Made by a program: the position numbers and the translations under genes. Positions 1 through 14,450 of a stretch of 64,000 nt of DNA are shown here, piece by piece. Origin of the DNA: Atrichornis clamosus (Eukaryota; Chordata; Aves; Passeriformes; Menuridae); contig WBMZ01008634.1 in assembly GCA_013400975.1 (NCBI GenBank), forward strand, positions 124,001-188,000, in the 5' to 3' direction. The notes below the pieces were generated by a model. The model saw only the letters and a list, made by a program, of their open reading frames with translations, was not told where the DNA came from and made no database searches. The stretch's first letter is position 1, and every line of letters begins with the position of its first letter.

Positions 1-3000
1 TGACCTTTTAAAGGATCACTATTCCCTGATACGTGGACCAGAACTACACACCCTTCATTTTGTGCTGTGTTTACATTTTCACTGGAATAAGCTTTACCCT
101 TCTCATTCACTCTTTCTCTCTCCCCCCCTCCCTTCCTTTCCTGCCCTGAAACAAACTGCTTGCATGTACTTTATGGTGCTGACACCCTCTTCCTTCCACA
201 GCAATTTTTTTTTCCTTAACCGTCTTTATATACTTAATGATGGTGATGACAAATAATGTAGCAAAAATACATGGCTTGTGACTGAGTGACTGTCTGCCAT
301 TTTTCTTGAAGGCTATGGGAATGGAAAATCCAGTTGTTTTCTGGATTCTACCCTATGTTAGTGCTGACAATGTCTTGATTATAACATGATAGAAAACATG
401 AACTTATTAGAAACTGAGTACTCTCTCATCAGCTCTGAACATTTTCTGGTCATGTTATAGGTTTGTTTAATTAGAGAGATAGCTGAGACAAAGTTTGTAA
501 CTTAATTTTCTGGCTAAAGTCTACTTCAGTGATCTCTGTACAAAAGCAGAATGAAGTTTATGGATCTCTTTTCTATCTCTTCTCCATCTGCTTTTTCCAG
601 CAGACCTCTTTTTGGTGTCTTTTAACTTCCTTCATAAATTGCCTTTCTGTTCGATGCATTTCCTCAGTTAAGATAGCTGTGTATTTTGTGAGTGTAATTT
701 TATTTTCTTTCTAGAGTCATACACCTAACTATGCTATTTTTATTTGTTTAGGGAAGTACACAATAAAGAAAGATGAAAATACTACAAGTAAAAGAATTCT
801 GGACAGCTTTACCTTTGGTTTAACTGCATTAACTTTATATCTATTTGTCCCATATATTTGAGGGCATGATGTGGATCTTTTATGCAATTTATATTCACTT
901 TCAGCTGTCAACACCTTCAACTAATTTTTAAAGGATGGAAGAAATAAGATAGCAAAAGAGAAAGAAAAAGTTAAAATCATGAATGAATAAAAGGATGTAT
1001 GATTGGAAGGTCACTAATTTGTTATTTGAAACAGGAATCATCTCCAGGTACATTTAAATTCCTCTTCATTACTTATTTCTATTGCTTCATTACTTCTCTT
1101 GTTTGCTTCATTAATCTTTTCTATTACTTTAGAAAGCATCTTGAATTAGTTATGAAACCTGTTCTTTAAGAAAAGTCTTTGCATTTAGCTCTCAGCTCTC
1201 TGTAAGCATTTCTAGGAATCCTGCTCACGGTCTGGCTGAACTAAATGCCTCAGAAGGACACTTCCCTTAGAGCAGCTAAGGCTCTGTCACCCTGAGCAGT
1301 CCCTGCTGCTGTGGTGCAGGGCAAGGCACGGACAAGGCCGGGTTTAAATGCACAATAACTGTGGAGAAAACAAGCCTTTAGTGCAGAGTTGAGAGCAGAG
1401 GATTAATGAGCTGCAAGATTTGCCAGCAGCCCTTCTTCTCCTCCAGGAATGTTTTCCTCCTCTCCCTTTGACTGGCACACACGGAACACCTAAACATGGG
1501 CCATCACACCCCTCCTGCTACACCAGGATTGTTTCCACCACAAATTACAGGGTCATGACTGACCAAGCAGGGCAGGGCTTGGTCTCTCGTACCTTTTTAT
1601 GGCATGGCAAATAGCTATGCAATCATCCTGGAGTAACAGTGCAGGAATACAAATTACAGGCCAGCCCCGGCTGCTGGTGTCTCGAGGCAATTGGTTGTTT
1701 GTGTCAGCTTCGCTCTGCTCCTTGTTTCACAAGAGGCATAGGGACATTAAGGGAATGCTGAAGGGTCAAAGAGGTCCTGTGTAGCTGTAAGGTGCATTTA
1801 GTAGGTGTTGGTGAAGTTACTGGTGAAATAAACTACCTGAGAATAAACCATTGGTAACGCGTTGTGGTACAGTGGTTCAGAGATAGTAAAAAGCTCCTTC
1901 TCCAATTTGAGCTGCAGATGAGTATGGGGAAGCAGACAGTAATTAATGGAAGTGAAATTGAGTCAGATGAATCATCCATGTCCAGAAAATGCCAGCAAAG
2001 CTGTGTCTCTGCCTTCTGATCCAGTGCAGATGCCACAGCATCACTTATGTTAGGGTCTGTCAGTAGTTACTGCAGAGCTGGAAGGAGAAGATCCCAGATC
2101 CATGGGGGAAAGTGTTGAGGTCTGTTTGGTAATGGTGAGATGTTAAAAAAACCAAGTCTGACTCAAAAAACTGGAGACAATACCAACCTTAAAGGCCACT
2201 ATTTTCTCAGATGGTATTCATGGTCATGGCCTTTCAAAATATGGTGTAAAAACAATTGTGCATCTCCAGGTAACCATTAACAGCACACATCATGTAGGAA
2301 GGACAATTTTCACTCTCTTGCCCTAAGGTTACTTGGAATGAGGAGGTGCTTTTCTTTGTCACCCAAGGTGGAAACAGAAGGCCTGATTTTAATTCAAGCC
2401 CTTGGGAAAATCAGTGTATGTCAAGGTGAGGTAGAGTAACCAGCACCAGTTTGATCCCCCTGTGAATGGGGAAAGACTCCAACCCAAGGTTCTGGCAGGG
2501 GTGACACTCATTTGGAAGTCTGAAGCATCACAACTCTAAGAATCGCTTGAAAAGAAAAAAGTATTGGTTTGGAACAAAAGAAAAGTATTTCAAATGACTT
2601 TGCTTTGAATCTCCTGGTGAGTTCCATCTCCTGTCATAAGACTACAAGCTGTTACAAAATGTACTATTTATTTTTAGGATTGCCACAGCACAAAAGTTTG
2701 AAGCATTAAAACTTTCTTACGTGGTCTTAAGTTCTGTGGAGAAAAACAAAATCTCTCCTCCAGTTTGTGAGTAAAACTTTGATTTAAAGAACAGATGAGC
2801 AAACAGCAATATTTGGAAAGTGGGCATTGAGGGTGGGGTTACTTCTAGCTTCATTTAGCTGTATGTTAGAGATGCTCATTATCTTTTCAGTTGCATATTC
2901 AGATCTTCCTGTACAGTAATGGACTTGAACACACAAAATAATGGCATTTTGCCCATTTCTCATTTAAAGCCTTGGAAGTCAGAAAGCACAACTCTTATGC

Positions 3001-6000
3001 TGAAAAATATCAGTATGTGAAACGTTATCCAAAACAATTGCAGTTAGAAGCTACTAACTCAACCCTATGTTTAAAATCTCTAAGAATTGGAAGTGAGGAA
3101 AAAATGATAGATAATATAAACACAATTGAGAGAAATAAAGCTATTTACTGCTAGCATTTTGTGAAAATGTTTAAATGTCCCATCTGTTTTTCTTCTTCTC
3201 AAAGGTATAAAAATAGCTCTATTAACTTATAAGCTGTGCATGTAGGAATGATTTAGATCAGAATCTTTCTTGAAGCTTTTGTTGTCTTTTGTCTCTGTCT
3301 CCTTCTGGCAGAGGGTGTGGGGAGGGTGTGGAGAAAGCTGTTGGTGTTGTTTAGAAGCACATTTAATTCTGCTGTGCTCTATGCCATTCTTTCCTGCTTA
3401 AATATCAACTTTCTAAACCCCTCATTTTAATGATACTTTTTGTAAGGAGCCAGCATCAGCTTGGAGAAACTTGTGAGTGGATCTGCATCCTACTTTGGCC
3501 TTCCAACTTGGTTACAGCCGCACCTAATTCTGAGATGGTTTCTGCTGCAGCACTATGTGAGTGTTCCAGGTTCTGGAAATCACACAAATATATTAATTCA
3601 TAATTCTGATGACCCCAATAGTACATGTTTCATTTGATTGACTGGGAGTTTAGGGAACAAAAATTCCCTACAGAAATGTAGTCAAGAAGAGAGAAGGTTG
3701 AGAGATGCAATGATTTATAGTCTGACTAGAGAAAGTTGTATGAGACTACATGGTCTTTAATGCTATCAGATGCACTACCTCAACTGTGATATCATTATGT
3801 TTTAGATGTGTTGTCAGTAGTTCTTAGTCCATTCTGGTTAGACTTCGGAACACTGGAATGCTTCAGCAAGATTTCACCAATTTCTACCACGGAAAATAGT
3901 CTATTTTAGATCCTAGCTAAGTTAATTCTGAGAGCAATCATCCTTCCTTAAAACACAGGTTTTACAATGTTGTTACTATTCTCAGATAATGGTTTTCATA
4001 GAAATCCTTGTGGGACTATACAAACACTACTTGAAACTCGCAGTAACTTCTCTATTTATTCAGAACAAAAGATTTGTGGCAAGACCAGTTTTTTTAGGAG
4101 CAAGTGTGTATCTTTCTTTAAAATCAGCTATTTGGCAGCTGTGTGAGCATTGAGCTGGGCCAGGCTGGTCTGGGTGAGGTGTGGCCTCTGCACATGTCCT
4201 GTGTTTGATCACTTCTCTCCAGCTTCCTTGGATATTTGGAGCTATTTAAGATTTTAATGTAGTTGTGTTTTTGTTGTCTGTCTGTGCTTTCACAATTGCA
4301 TGTGTCCACATATGACTTTTCAGGACTGAAAAGTCATCCACTCTGAGCTTAACTGCACTGTGGAGAGGTGAAAATCTGAAGGAAACAGCTGATCTCAAGT
4401 AGTATCTTGTCCTTTTCTGGTGCAGTCATGATCTTACATCAGTTGTTTCATCTGCTCACGCCCTTTTGATGAAGGCTGTCTTGTGACATGCTGATATTTT
4501 GAAAAGTGTAACGAAGAAAGAAATTAAGACTTTTGTCTCAAAAATATTTCTGATTTCAATCATTAGAAAGCAAGTTTGTGTAGAGATTACAATTGTAAGA
4601 GTCCAAAAGTACTTCACGTGAATAACTTTAAAGGAAGAAACACAATGACTTGTTGCTTTCATTGCTTTCAATTTATCACCTTATGCTAAATCCCTAATAT
4701 ACAGCAGCTTAATAGGCTTGAAGAGTGTGTGTGATATGGGATAAGGGAAGAATGCTCCAGTCTATCAGGCAAGGGTGTGAGCTTTTTGTGAGTGACTAGA
4801 CTAGAAGATACTGCCAGCTGAACACTAAGAAAGTTCCAATAAGCTCAGTCAAGAGCAGTGCTGAGGCTTGTGTTAAAAGATGCCAGTGTTTATCAGAACA
4901 TCTTGGGCAGCTACTAAAATGGGCCATTATCTTCTGTATCTTTTGCATTTTCTGATTAGATTATAGCAGATGTGATGTAATGCAGAGTGCTGGAGACTTT
5001 TAGTCAGTGAAATTTAACAGCATTAATGAGCCACCATTAAAGAAATTTGCTTGACTTTTTTTTTGATTGTAGCTCAGAACCCTTTAGTGAAACAAGAACC
5101 AGACCACTAGTGCTGAACTGCAGCTTTGGTGTTTACTGAGTACCACTCTTTTAGGACTTCTTACCTTGATGTCCACCAAGAGAGGTGCCACTGTCACAGT
5201 GCGGGGAGATCTCTACAGAAAGCCTGGTGGTGCTCTGACTCCTGAAGTGGGTGCACTATCCAGTGTTGCAGGTATGTGGCAACTGTGCTCTGCTGTACCT
5301 GTTCTGTGCATCTCTGAACTGTGGAGCAGCAATGGCCAGAATGTTTTGGCAGTGTCTGAAGTGGAGAATTTACAGCGCTGAGCTAAATAAAAATAGAAAA
5401 CTGTGTTTTCTCCAGTGTCTCTGGGATGTTCAGGTGTGCTGTTTTTCTCAATCTGTTTCTTGCACTTTTTTGAAAGATTAATTATTTTATGTATTTTTTA
5501 AAAGAGTGGATTCTGGTAATAGTGAGTTCATACTCTTTCTGTAGGAATTTTTTTTATTTTAGCCAAAATATCTGTAAATGTATCTCTACAAAGAAATGCA
5601 CAAAACAGTTGAGATGATGAAGGAAACTGGAAGTGTTTTTTTGAGGTCATTGATCCCTGCAGTTTCAGTTCTAGCAGGAGATCCACATCTGAGATAATGT
5701 CTGCATTCCAGACACGGTTTCTGTACACTGTCAAACTAGGGAAGTTTGGGTCCAAATGACTAAAAAGGCTCAAATAAGCAGTTAGATGAGTGATTGCAGT
5801 CAGAACCATGATAGTTACCAAATTAGTCCTGTTTCCTTTGAAAAAAGAGGAAGAAAAAGGTCTGGTGTTCCATTGCATGAGTGATCTCTGATGTTCTCAA
5901 ACTCCACAAATGGAATATGACTGTAAATGCAAATTAGAACTTTGTCAGTGAGCTCAATCCCAGGGAAACAGGAAGGCTTTGTGGATCATTTATGCTCCAT

Positions 6001-9000
6001 ACATCACTGGTGCCATTGCTGTCTCTTCCTATTTGTTTTATAAAGAAATCTGCTCAAGAGAGTGACCTGCAAAAGGAATTCAAGGCAATGATTGGCACCA
6101 TGAGGGGAAATCTTTACAGAAGGAGGTCTGCTTGTCCCTCTCTCCCTCTTTGAGCCCTTACTTCAAAACCCACAAGCTTTGTGCTACTTTTAGACTACAA
6201 AACATGTAATGTAGCCTGTGCTGAGCTTACCATGACACACAGGATGATGGCATTGTTATTCTCACTATAGCCATGCTTCAAGAAACCTCAGAAAGAGATG
6301 TTTTCTTATCTATCACAAAATCCAGGCTTTTGAAATAACTATCAAAACCCTTAATCCTTCTGTGAAGCAGTTAGGCAAGAACTGTGGTTTCCATTTAAGA
6401 AAAAAAAGAAACAAAGGCAATTTGCCCAGAAGTAATGGAGGGAAGCAAGAGATTCAGTGGTAGAATACAACCACCAAGAGTGTTTTCTTCTTAGGCCATA
6501 TACAGGTTTGGCTTATTCGTTTGTTTTTTATTTTTTATTTTTAATAAGTGCTTCAACATCTTTTTAAGTCAGTAAAGTATAAAGCAATACCAGCTTTACT
6601 TGGCATACTTGTACTTTTTATGTAAGTCAGATTTTTTGCCTTCCTAGCTTGAAGGCTACGGGATTGTTTCCAAACAGTCTGATGCTTTTAAGGGTCAGGC
6701 GCCTTATAAAGAACAAACAAGAGACTAAATTTTGCTTTTGCTTACGCTGGGTTCATGCCAGAATAACTCAAGTGATGTTACTGGAGTTACTTACCCCTGT
6801 GCAAATCCAGAGTAATAGAATAAACTGAACTCTCCCTTGTCTTGCTGTAAGGAGGAAAAGAAATAAGAAATGTTTTTCTGTCAAGTGACTTTTCTTTTGT
6901 TAATCTAGGCAACAGTGAAACTCCTGTTACCTGCTGGTTGTCTCTATCTTTAGCTGTAGTTGTCCGTCTGAATTTGTGTTGGTGTTCCTTGGTATTCCCA
7001 AGACCTCAGAGTTTAAGGAAAGACTCTGTAAAAGGGGGTTGACATGGCTGAGATTCTTCTATATTGTAGGAAAACTCCCTTAATGAACAAAATCCATAAA
7101 TCCGCTTAATCACACAACCTTTGGCAGTCACGTGCTCACATCCATTTCTTTTACAGCCTGATCTTGAGCAGAGGAGGCTTTTTCTCAGCAAGTGTATCTT
7201 CGTTCTGAAACTTGGTCTAGGAATTTAGGCAGCAGTTTATCTCATGGTGCAAGTACTTCCAGCTTGTGACTGACTGGTTTGTAGGCTGATATTCCCTTTT
7301 TTATGGCTCCTGGAAGCAGCATCCCATGACAATTGCTGTGCCACAATGTGTCACTGTAGCTTCTGCTCTTTCCCCATTTCTGCAATAGAATCTGGGTGTG
7401 AACAAACAAAATGAAATTGTGGAGTCATGAGGTAAATGAACTCCTTACTGTGGGAAAGGTGCTTTAGTCATGGGAATCCTTTCTTATCCTGCAGTTTCCA
7501 GCCATTTTGAAGTGCACTGAGAAAGGGATTAGAATAGGAATAATTAGGTTTGTAGGCAGATCAAGTCCAACCTCGCAGCTGAAGTAGGGCCAACCTCAAA
7601 TATCTAGGATATGGGGGGAAAATCCATTGCTTTTCCCATTCCTGAACTTGTGTGGGAAGCATACATAAACTCGGATGTTTTGTTAGAACAATGACATCAG
7701 CTGTTTTCCCTCTGCTGCATTTCATCTCTTGTTTATACTCTGTTACTTTTCTTGACAAAGAACATCAAAGTAGACATTTAATTACAACTGTCCAGATTGC
7801 TGTAACTTTTTCATTTCAGCAGTAATAGAAACTGTTAGTGAGAGAGACTACTGGACTGAAGACTTTTATGTTCTTTATTTACCATGTTCTCAAATGACTG
7901 CACTTACGGCAGCATCAATTTTAATTATTATGTAGATTATGGAAGAACCAGCACCAAAAAAAAATTACGCATGTAATTATGTAAATAATAGAAGTTGTAG
8001 AAAACTTTGAAAATGACACTGTGATGTCCTGTACACTTTAACAACATCTCTTGGCATTTTTCCAGTTCCAAGCTGACTATGAATTTCAGTCAACATGGTT
8101 TAGAAAATACATACTACGTACTCAATACCTATAAGGAATCCAAGCTGAGAATGTACATTTGCATAGGTCAATAACTCTTAAAAATTATTTGAGTAGAGTG
8201 GTTCTGGAATTACCTTTCTAATAATTGTACCTCTGCCTGGGCAACTGGAAAGATTGACTGGTATGTTTAGACTCAGTGGACTATGTCTAAGAAGCAGAGC
8301 TACAGAAACAAAATTTGTCATTTCAAAGTTTTAGTTGGATCATGGACAGGTTTAGAAGTCTGGACCTGTTTAATGTCAGAGTAACCCCATGACACAAACC
8401 AGCCAGCCCTCCCAAAGACATCAAACATCATTAAGAACGAGCAACCCAATAATTTTTGCTGAAGGTGCTGCAGGGTCTTGGAAAAGTCACCAAAGCTCAC
8501 GTGAGACTTCCTTTTGCAGTAATGAACTTGTCCTACCACAGGCTGAGCTTGTTTATTTATTAAAACTGGATGTGAAAGTACATGCAAAGAGACCTTACCA
8601 TTACACAGAGAAAGTTTCTTAATTCCATCCATATTCAACCTGCATAATCAAAGCTGTCATTAGCCTTGCTGGCCCTCTTCCCTAAAATGATTTCTATCTA
8701 AAGCTGAAACGCATCAGTAGGCAGCAGTATCAGGGCAGGAGCAAGTTTGTGGGTGTCGAAAGCAGATGCAGCCTGCAAAAATATTTTAATAAAATGTTTT
8801 TAATTTTGCATGGGAGTTGGCTATGGATTTGGGCTGTATCTTGGGAGTGAGGAGGAGAGCCCCAGGCTCCCACCCACACTTGTTTATCACAAAGCCCTTT
8901 GACATTCTCCCTGGGGAGGGAAAAAAAAAAGAATATTTTTGGTGGGGCAGAACTGTAAGCAGCATCTGAAAGCAGTGATGCAGGTGAGGGGTCTGCTAAA

Positions 9001-12000
9001 CCTCACCTATGTAGTTTTTCTGCCAGATCTCCCGTGTGGCTTTATCTTTACAGATCATCAACAGTAATGAGGGAGAGAAATGGAAGGCTTTTTCATGGGC
9101 ACCAAAATAATTCCAAAAGGATCTGAGGAAGGCAGGCAAGATGCTGAAGGGATTTCTCATGGCTAAAACCTCAGGTCAAACTCCGATGGCAGCAGCATCC
9201 CTGGGGCCAGGCAAGCAGAGATGTAGTGCTGTGTATCACTTCCTTACCTTCGCAGCTCGTAACGGTTTATGGATATGTTGCAGGGTTTATAATCCTAGTG
9301 ACACTGCCAAGAGTATCTAAACACCAATGATTTCATTTGGAATAGATTCTAGTCCACCATTCTTGCCATCTTTTTGCTTCTAATGCGTTAATTTAATGGG
9401 TTTTATGGGATGACATCAAATAAGGGATGCCAAAAAGACATTTAAAAATACATAGTGCTGAGGCTATTTCATAGCACTTAAGAGATTTTTCTACCCTGCC
9501 CTGAATTAGAAGTATAAATTTCACTTAAATCTCAACACTCTCAAATGTGTGTCTCCCGTCTTGGATTTGTTGCTTGATGGGTTTTTATTTAAAAATCTAA
9601 ACAGAAAGAAAGGGTTATTTTCTCCCAGGAGCTGTCTTGGAAAAATTAATAACAAATGTGCTTTTAGCTGGAAGCAGAAGCTCTATGGGGTAGGATGAGT
9701 AACTCTAGAACAGTGTGATATAATCAGCTGTGCTGAGCATTTACATTTCCTCTGTGTGGATCAGGTGCAGCCCAGTGCTGTTCAGTCCAGTGGCCTGTGC
9801 ACAGCTGCCAGTCAGCACTGAAAAGATATGCTAGATTCCTTCCTAAGCAGGATTAAGGTTAAGCTCCCAAGCTTGATGTGTGACACCAGGAAAGCACTTT
9901 AATAGAGTGCTCTGCAAATTGTACCATTTACTGGAACCTTGCCATTTGAGAAACTTGAGAATAATGCAGCCTCCTGTGTGCCTGGAGTTCATTTTGTGTA
10001 TTCTGTGCTCTCAGGTGCCATGTTGATAGTCCACGTCGACAAGCCAAATCAGCCACCAGCGTCAGAGGCTTTTTATGAGAGCATCTACTCAGGATTTATG
10101 TTCTATCCCTAGGATGAAAGAAGTCACACTCTTAACTGACTTAGAGCTGTACAGTCAATTCCACACCCCTCAAGTATTTGCAGTGACTGGAACTAACATG
10201 TCAGAATACCAGCTGAAGGTAATAGAAGCTTTGAATGAAAAAGCAGCTCAATGGATGACAAAGTTGAGAGATTAAAGATGTTTGAAGGCTTCCCTAAATT
10301 CATGGCAAATATAAACAGAAATGTTTTCAAGGCTTAATGAATTATAAATAAGAAACTTGGTTCATTTGTTAAATGTAAGTGCTCGTGGGTGCTGATACTG
10401 GAGGTAATGCTACAAAATGAATGTTGTAAATGTGCAGTAAAACTAAAAATATCATTCATAAGACACTTCTGCTGGGGGAAAAGGTGTAGCCAGCCTGTAA
10501 AAGATAGGAAGGCTAAAATTTTATAATGGTGGTGTGAGTTGAAAATTGGGAAACCGTGAACAAGTTAACAAAAATAAATAGCTGCTCTGGTGTTGAGCTC
10601 AGTTCTCACAGCCATGACCAGCAGTGTTCTGGGAGTTCAGAGACTGGCAGGGAGTCAAATATTTCTTCCTTCTCCAGCCCCAGTAGTCCTAACATGCCTC
10701 TTTGGGGAAAAAGTGCTTTTTCACTTTGAACATATGGCATTATCTTGAGCTAACTGACTGCTTGATGAATATTTCAAAAAAAGGACAAGTCTTATATCGA
10801 AGAAGGCCAAGAATGCAGCTTCATTTCCTCTTCCAAAGTTCAATCTGAAAAAAAAAAATTGGCCTCTTCTTTGGTACAGATTTAATTTGGAGCACATATG
10901 TATGACATATGTAACATCATCAAAGCGTTACCTGATGTTTATCAGAACAGTGGGAATGAAACAAACCAAACCAAAACCTCTGTGTATGTATGGGTACTGA
11001 CTGGCATGAATTTGTATCCAGAGCTGGGTGGATTCAGTTTTCTAAGGGTAAAATGGAGGCCTAGACTTTTAAAAACATTCATATCACTGTTATGCATAAT
11101 ATCAGGATTTGAAACCTTAAAATACAGTTGTGTGTACTTTAGATAGTCTTTCAACCCGGCACGTTTTCCTGGGGCACTGGGTGGGCACCACAGTGTCGCC
11201 ATTCCCACGAGGAAGCCTCCGAGAGCAAACCTCTGCTGCTTCCTCACCTGGCAAATGGTAACCACCAAGTTCTGCTCAAGTGAGCTTTCTGTGTTGTGGG
11301 GATGCCATGAAAATGTCACTTGCTGGAAACACAGTGGCACCTTAAGTGGCTTGGCACTTGCCATACTACAAATTACATATGGTAAGTAGGTGGATTTGTG
11401 AGTTCAGCGTTTAATGTAGAAAGTTTGGTGTAAACAGTAAGCAGTCAGTGTGCTCCCTGTTACTGAAGGAAGAGACAATAGGACAGCACTGCAAGTAAGA
11501 TTTCTATCTCTAAATATCGTTTTCAGGTCATTTATTGATCTGTTTATCTCACAAAATCCTCAAATGTGCTCATCATGTCAACTTTAAATACCTTGGTACT
11601 GATTTCACTTGAAAATGAGGAGTAACTTTATTGATGTCTGTGAAGCTGACAGTGTAAGCAAAATAGTTTCTGGTCCTGCGCAGTTGGTTTGGTTTGGGGT
11701 TTTTTTTCTTTTATGGTGGTTAAATGCAATTTAACAACAACAGATTATAAAGATTATGACACCAAGACTAAAATTAGGTTGTGTGGACCAGCTGCTCATT
11801 ATCTAAGTGCTCAGGTTAGACCAAGGGCTCAGAGAGAAGAGCTCTGGTAGATGCACTGGTTTAAAACTTTGTAACTGAGCTCTGCTCCTCACTGTATATT
11901 GACCAATCCCCTGAAAGCTTTAGGTGAAACAAACCCATTTCTGTTCGTGTACCGGGCTTTGCAAAGCAGGCGTGTGTCTGTTTTTGCTGTTTGATTGTAA

Positions 12001-14390
12001 CCTCTGGCAAAGGGCTTGTATGAATATCTTGGGGCAGTTCTTCTTTCAATCACTGTAGGGAATTCCATCTAAGAAAGGTGATGAAGGGAACAAACTACCT
12101 GGACTCCTCCTGTTATAGAGCATCCACTGACTTTTCCACTTAATTTTCATAGCAAGTGACCCTGCATCCAAGACATCTGTAAAACTCACTGTATTTACTT
12201 GGTGTCTTTAATTTTATTTAAAATTACGTGAAGGAAACAGAAGCTACCCTTTCTCTTTGCAGTGCATCTTTTTAGGACCAGCCATGTTCATATAATTTTT
12301 CACAGTGTTCTGAGCACTTTGTTTTATTTTTAATGTAATGACAAGTCAAAGAAAGGCTTACAGAATCACAGGTCCAGATATCTGAAATACAATCATCCAT
12401 CAAAAAACCTCAGTGGGACAATTACAGCCCCCACATCCTCCCACAGCAAACCACGACTGAAGGAGAAGAATTTTTGAAGGCTGCAGCTGAGATTAGACAA
12501 CATGAAGTGCTCTTGCCTCAGCCTTCACGAAATCACCTGCTGTGAGTTTTAGTGATGAGATTAATTGAATGTGTTTTTTGCATTAGTACCAGCGCTATGT
12601 ATTTTGCAGTTTATTTCAGCATCTGTCTTAATGATGTCCATTTAAATTAGGTGTGAATCTATCTCTTAGGTGATATTCATGTTTTTACAGAGCAAACACA
12701 GTTTTAAATACTCCTTCAGTGTAAAGTACATTGCATATCCAATATCTCCTTTTCACCACTGAGTGCCCTCAGCATTGCTTTTCTACCTAACTCGTGTTTT
12801 CATTCCTTCCCAATACCCTCCTTGCTTCTTGAAACCAGGAAGACCCCTGCTGTCATCATTCCTTCCTAACGGTTTTCAGTGTTCTTCCTTCTCCTATTTC
12901 AACAACTCACTCGAGAATCTGATTTACAGATGCTTATTGTCACTTAGAGGTACCTAAACGCTTACTCTGACTTATCACTACATTAACAATAAAACAAAGC
13001 TCTCACAACAGTGTAGTAAATGATGTCTAAGATGTTGCCCTGGTTTGAACAGAGTGTTGTGATCTGCTAATGGTCTGCACAGGCTGCAGAGCCCCGAGGT
13101 GCCGGAAAGGACTCTCAGCAATGAGGGCTCAAGTCCAGAATCTTGCTGTGCCATACACAGAGCAGTTGGAGTAGTGATGTTCCTCTGAGTGTCCCTTACA
13201 GGGAATGGTTCATGGGGAGCCTGAGCTCTGAGTCAGAATTTTTTGTTGTTAGTTGGGAAATTTGCGAAGGCTTATATAATAAGGCAACAGTTATTGGTTG
13301 GGGACAGTAATATTACTAATAATGACAGAATCCATCAGGCACATCAGCGAGAAAATGCATGTGTTTATTCCTTTGTGTCTTCAAGTACATCAGATGAAAA
13401 TGTGAGCTATAGATATCACATGGAAAACCATATGGCAACGTCCATGCTTGGAAAGGCATTTTTGACTTGACTAAATTAATTTCTCAGCAAGCTTGTCCTT
13501 GCTGACTGCAGGATTTTGGGGATTATAACGGGAATGTGGACAAGGCTGTCATGTCCTTCAGGGTTTTTAGCATGATGTAAGCATGAGCACAGGTGGGCAG
13601 TGACACATCCTGGGCTTCGTTTCTCACCGTGTGTCAGTCATTCACTCCCACGATTAGCAATAAATATCAGTGATGATGGAGAACTATGGCCCATTTGTCA
13701 AAAGAAGGCACAGCAGCATCTGAGAACGTAGCTCTTTTTCTTGGTGTAAGGGTTGTTTTGGCACTTTTTCCTAGCCCCAAAGTAAAGTGTGTCTAATCCT
13801 TGCCTGCTGACACGGGCTTTTCTCAGAGCTCCACTGCCCATCTCTGATGATGTGGACTTTAGACGTTGCTGCTGCTGTTTTGGAGAAACCAAGGGATAGA
13901 GAATAACATTGTCCTCTTGTGGAAGTGGATGCCTGAATAAACAGAGAAGTCTCTGCAGAGAGTAGTGATAGGTTGCAAAGGGTGCAACCTATAATTCGGT
14001 GCAACCGAATAATACGGTCTTTTAATTTTTTCTTTAGTTTTTTCTTCTTTTTTAAGGAGAGTATGGATGCTGGTTTAGCTCATTTGTTTTTCACTAGAAA
14101 GTACTGTTTCTAATAGGATCACTTATATCTTATGTGTTCTGAGTCCAAGTTTTCATGTATAAAATAACAGACTAATTTAACCTGTACTGCACAGATAATT
14201 TCCATGTTGAGCTATAAAACATAAAGTAAATGAATTCCCATTTTCTTGTGACTCGGGTGCAAAGCCTCCAGACTGACTCTTGAGTGTGTGGCTGCAAGAA
14301 CATGGCTTTTTATTTTTTAATCTGTCATCTTCTGATTTTCATAAAGGTAACTTGTAACATGGTTTTAGGAATTAAGAGCAAAGATATTTT
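1..14390. other. Gene-free stretch, nothing recognised
   Basis: AT-rich DNA with only short, compositionally ordinary open frames on both strands. The longest (5528-5878 minus, 116 codons; 10942-11364 minus, 140 codons; 8318-8638 minus, 106 codons) resemble no protein I know and have overlapping open frames opposite or no flanking gene signals. No repeat family was confidently identified. Confidence 0.6.
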
Positions 14391-14450
14391 CACAGAATCA
14401 CAGAATTAACTAGGCTGGAAAAGACCTCATTCTCCAAGCTTGGTACTGCC
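14391..14450 (-). mobile_element. CR1-like LINE tail, antisense
   Basis: CACAGAATCACAGAATTAAC followed by TAGGCTGGAAAAGACCTCAT resembles the reverse complement of a CR1 3' terminus. Similarity fades after about 60 bp. Confidence 0.7.

Noticed and set aside
10075..10275. 66-codon + frame with protein-like composition
   Set aside because: Too short and unrecognised; no paired splice signals. Kept only as a weak possibility.
12357..12430. CAGAATCACAGG resembling a CR1 tail
   Set aside because: Similarity stops after about a dozen bases and the following sequence does not match CR1.
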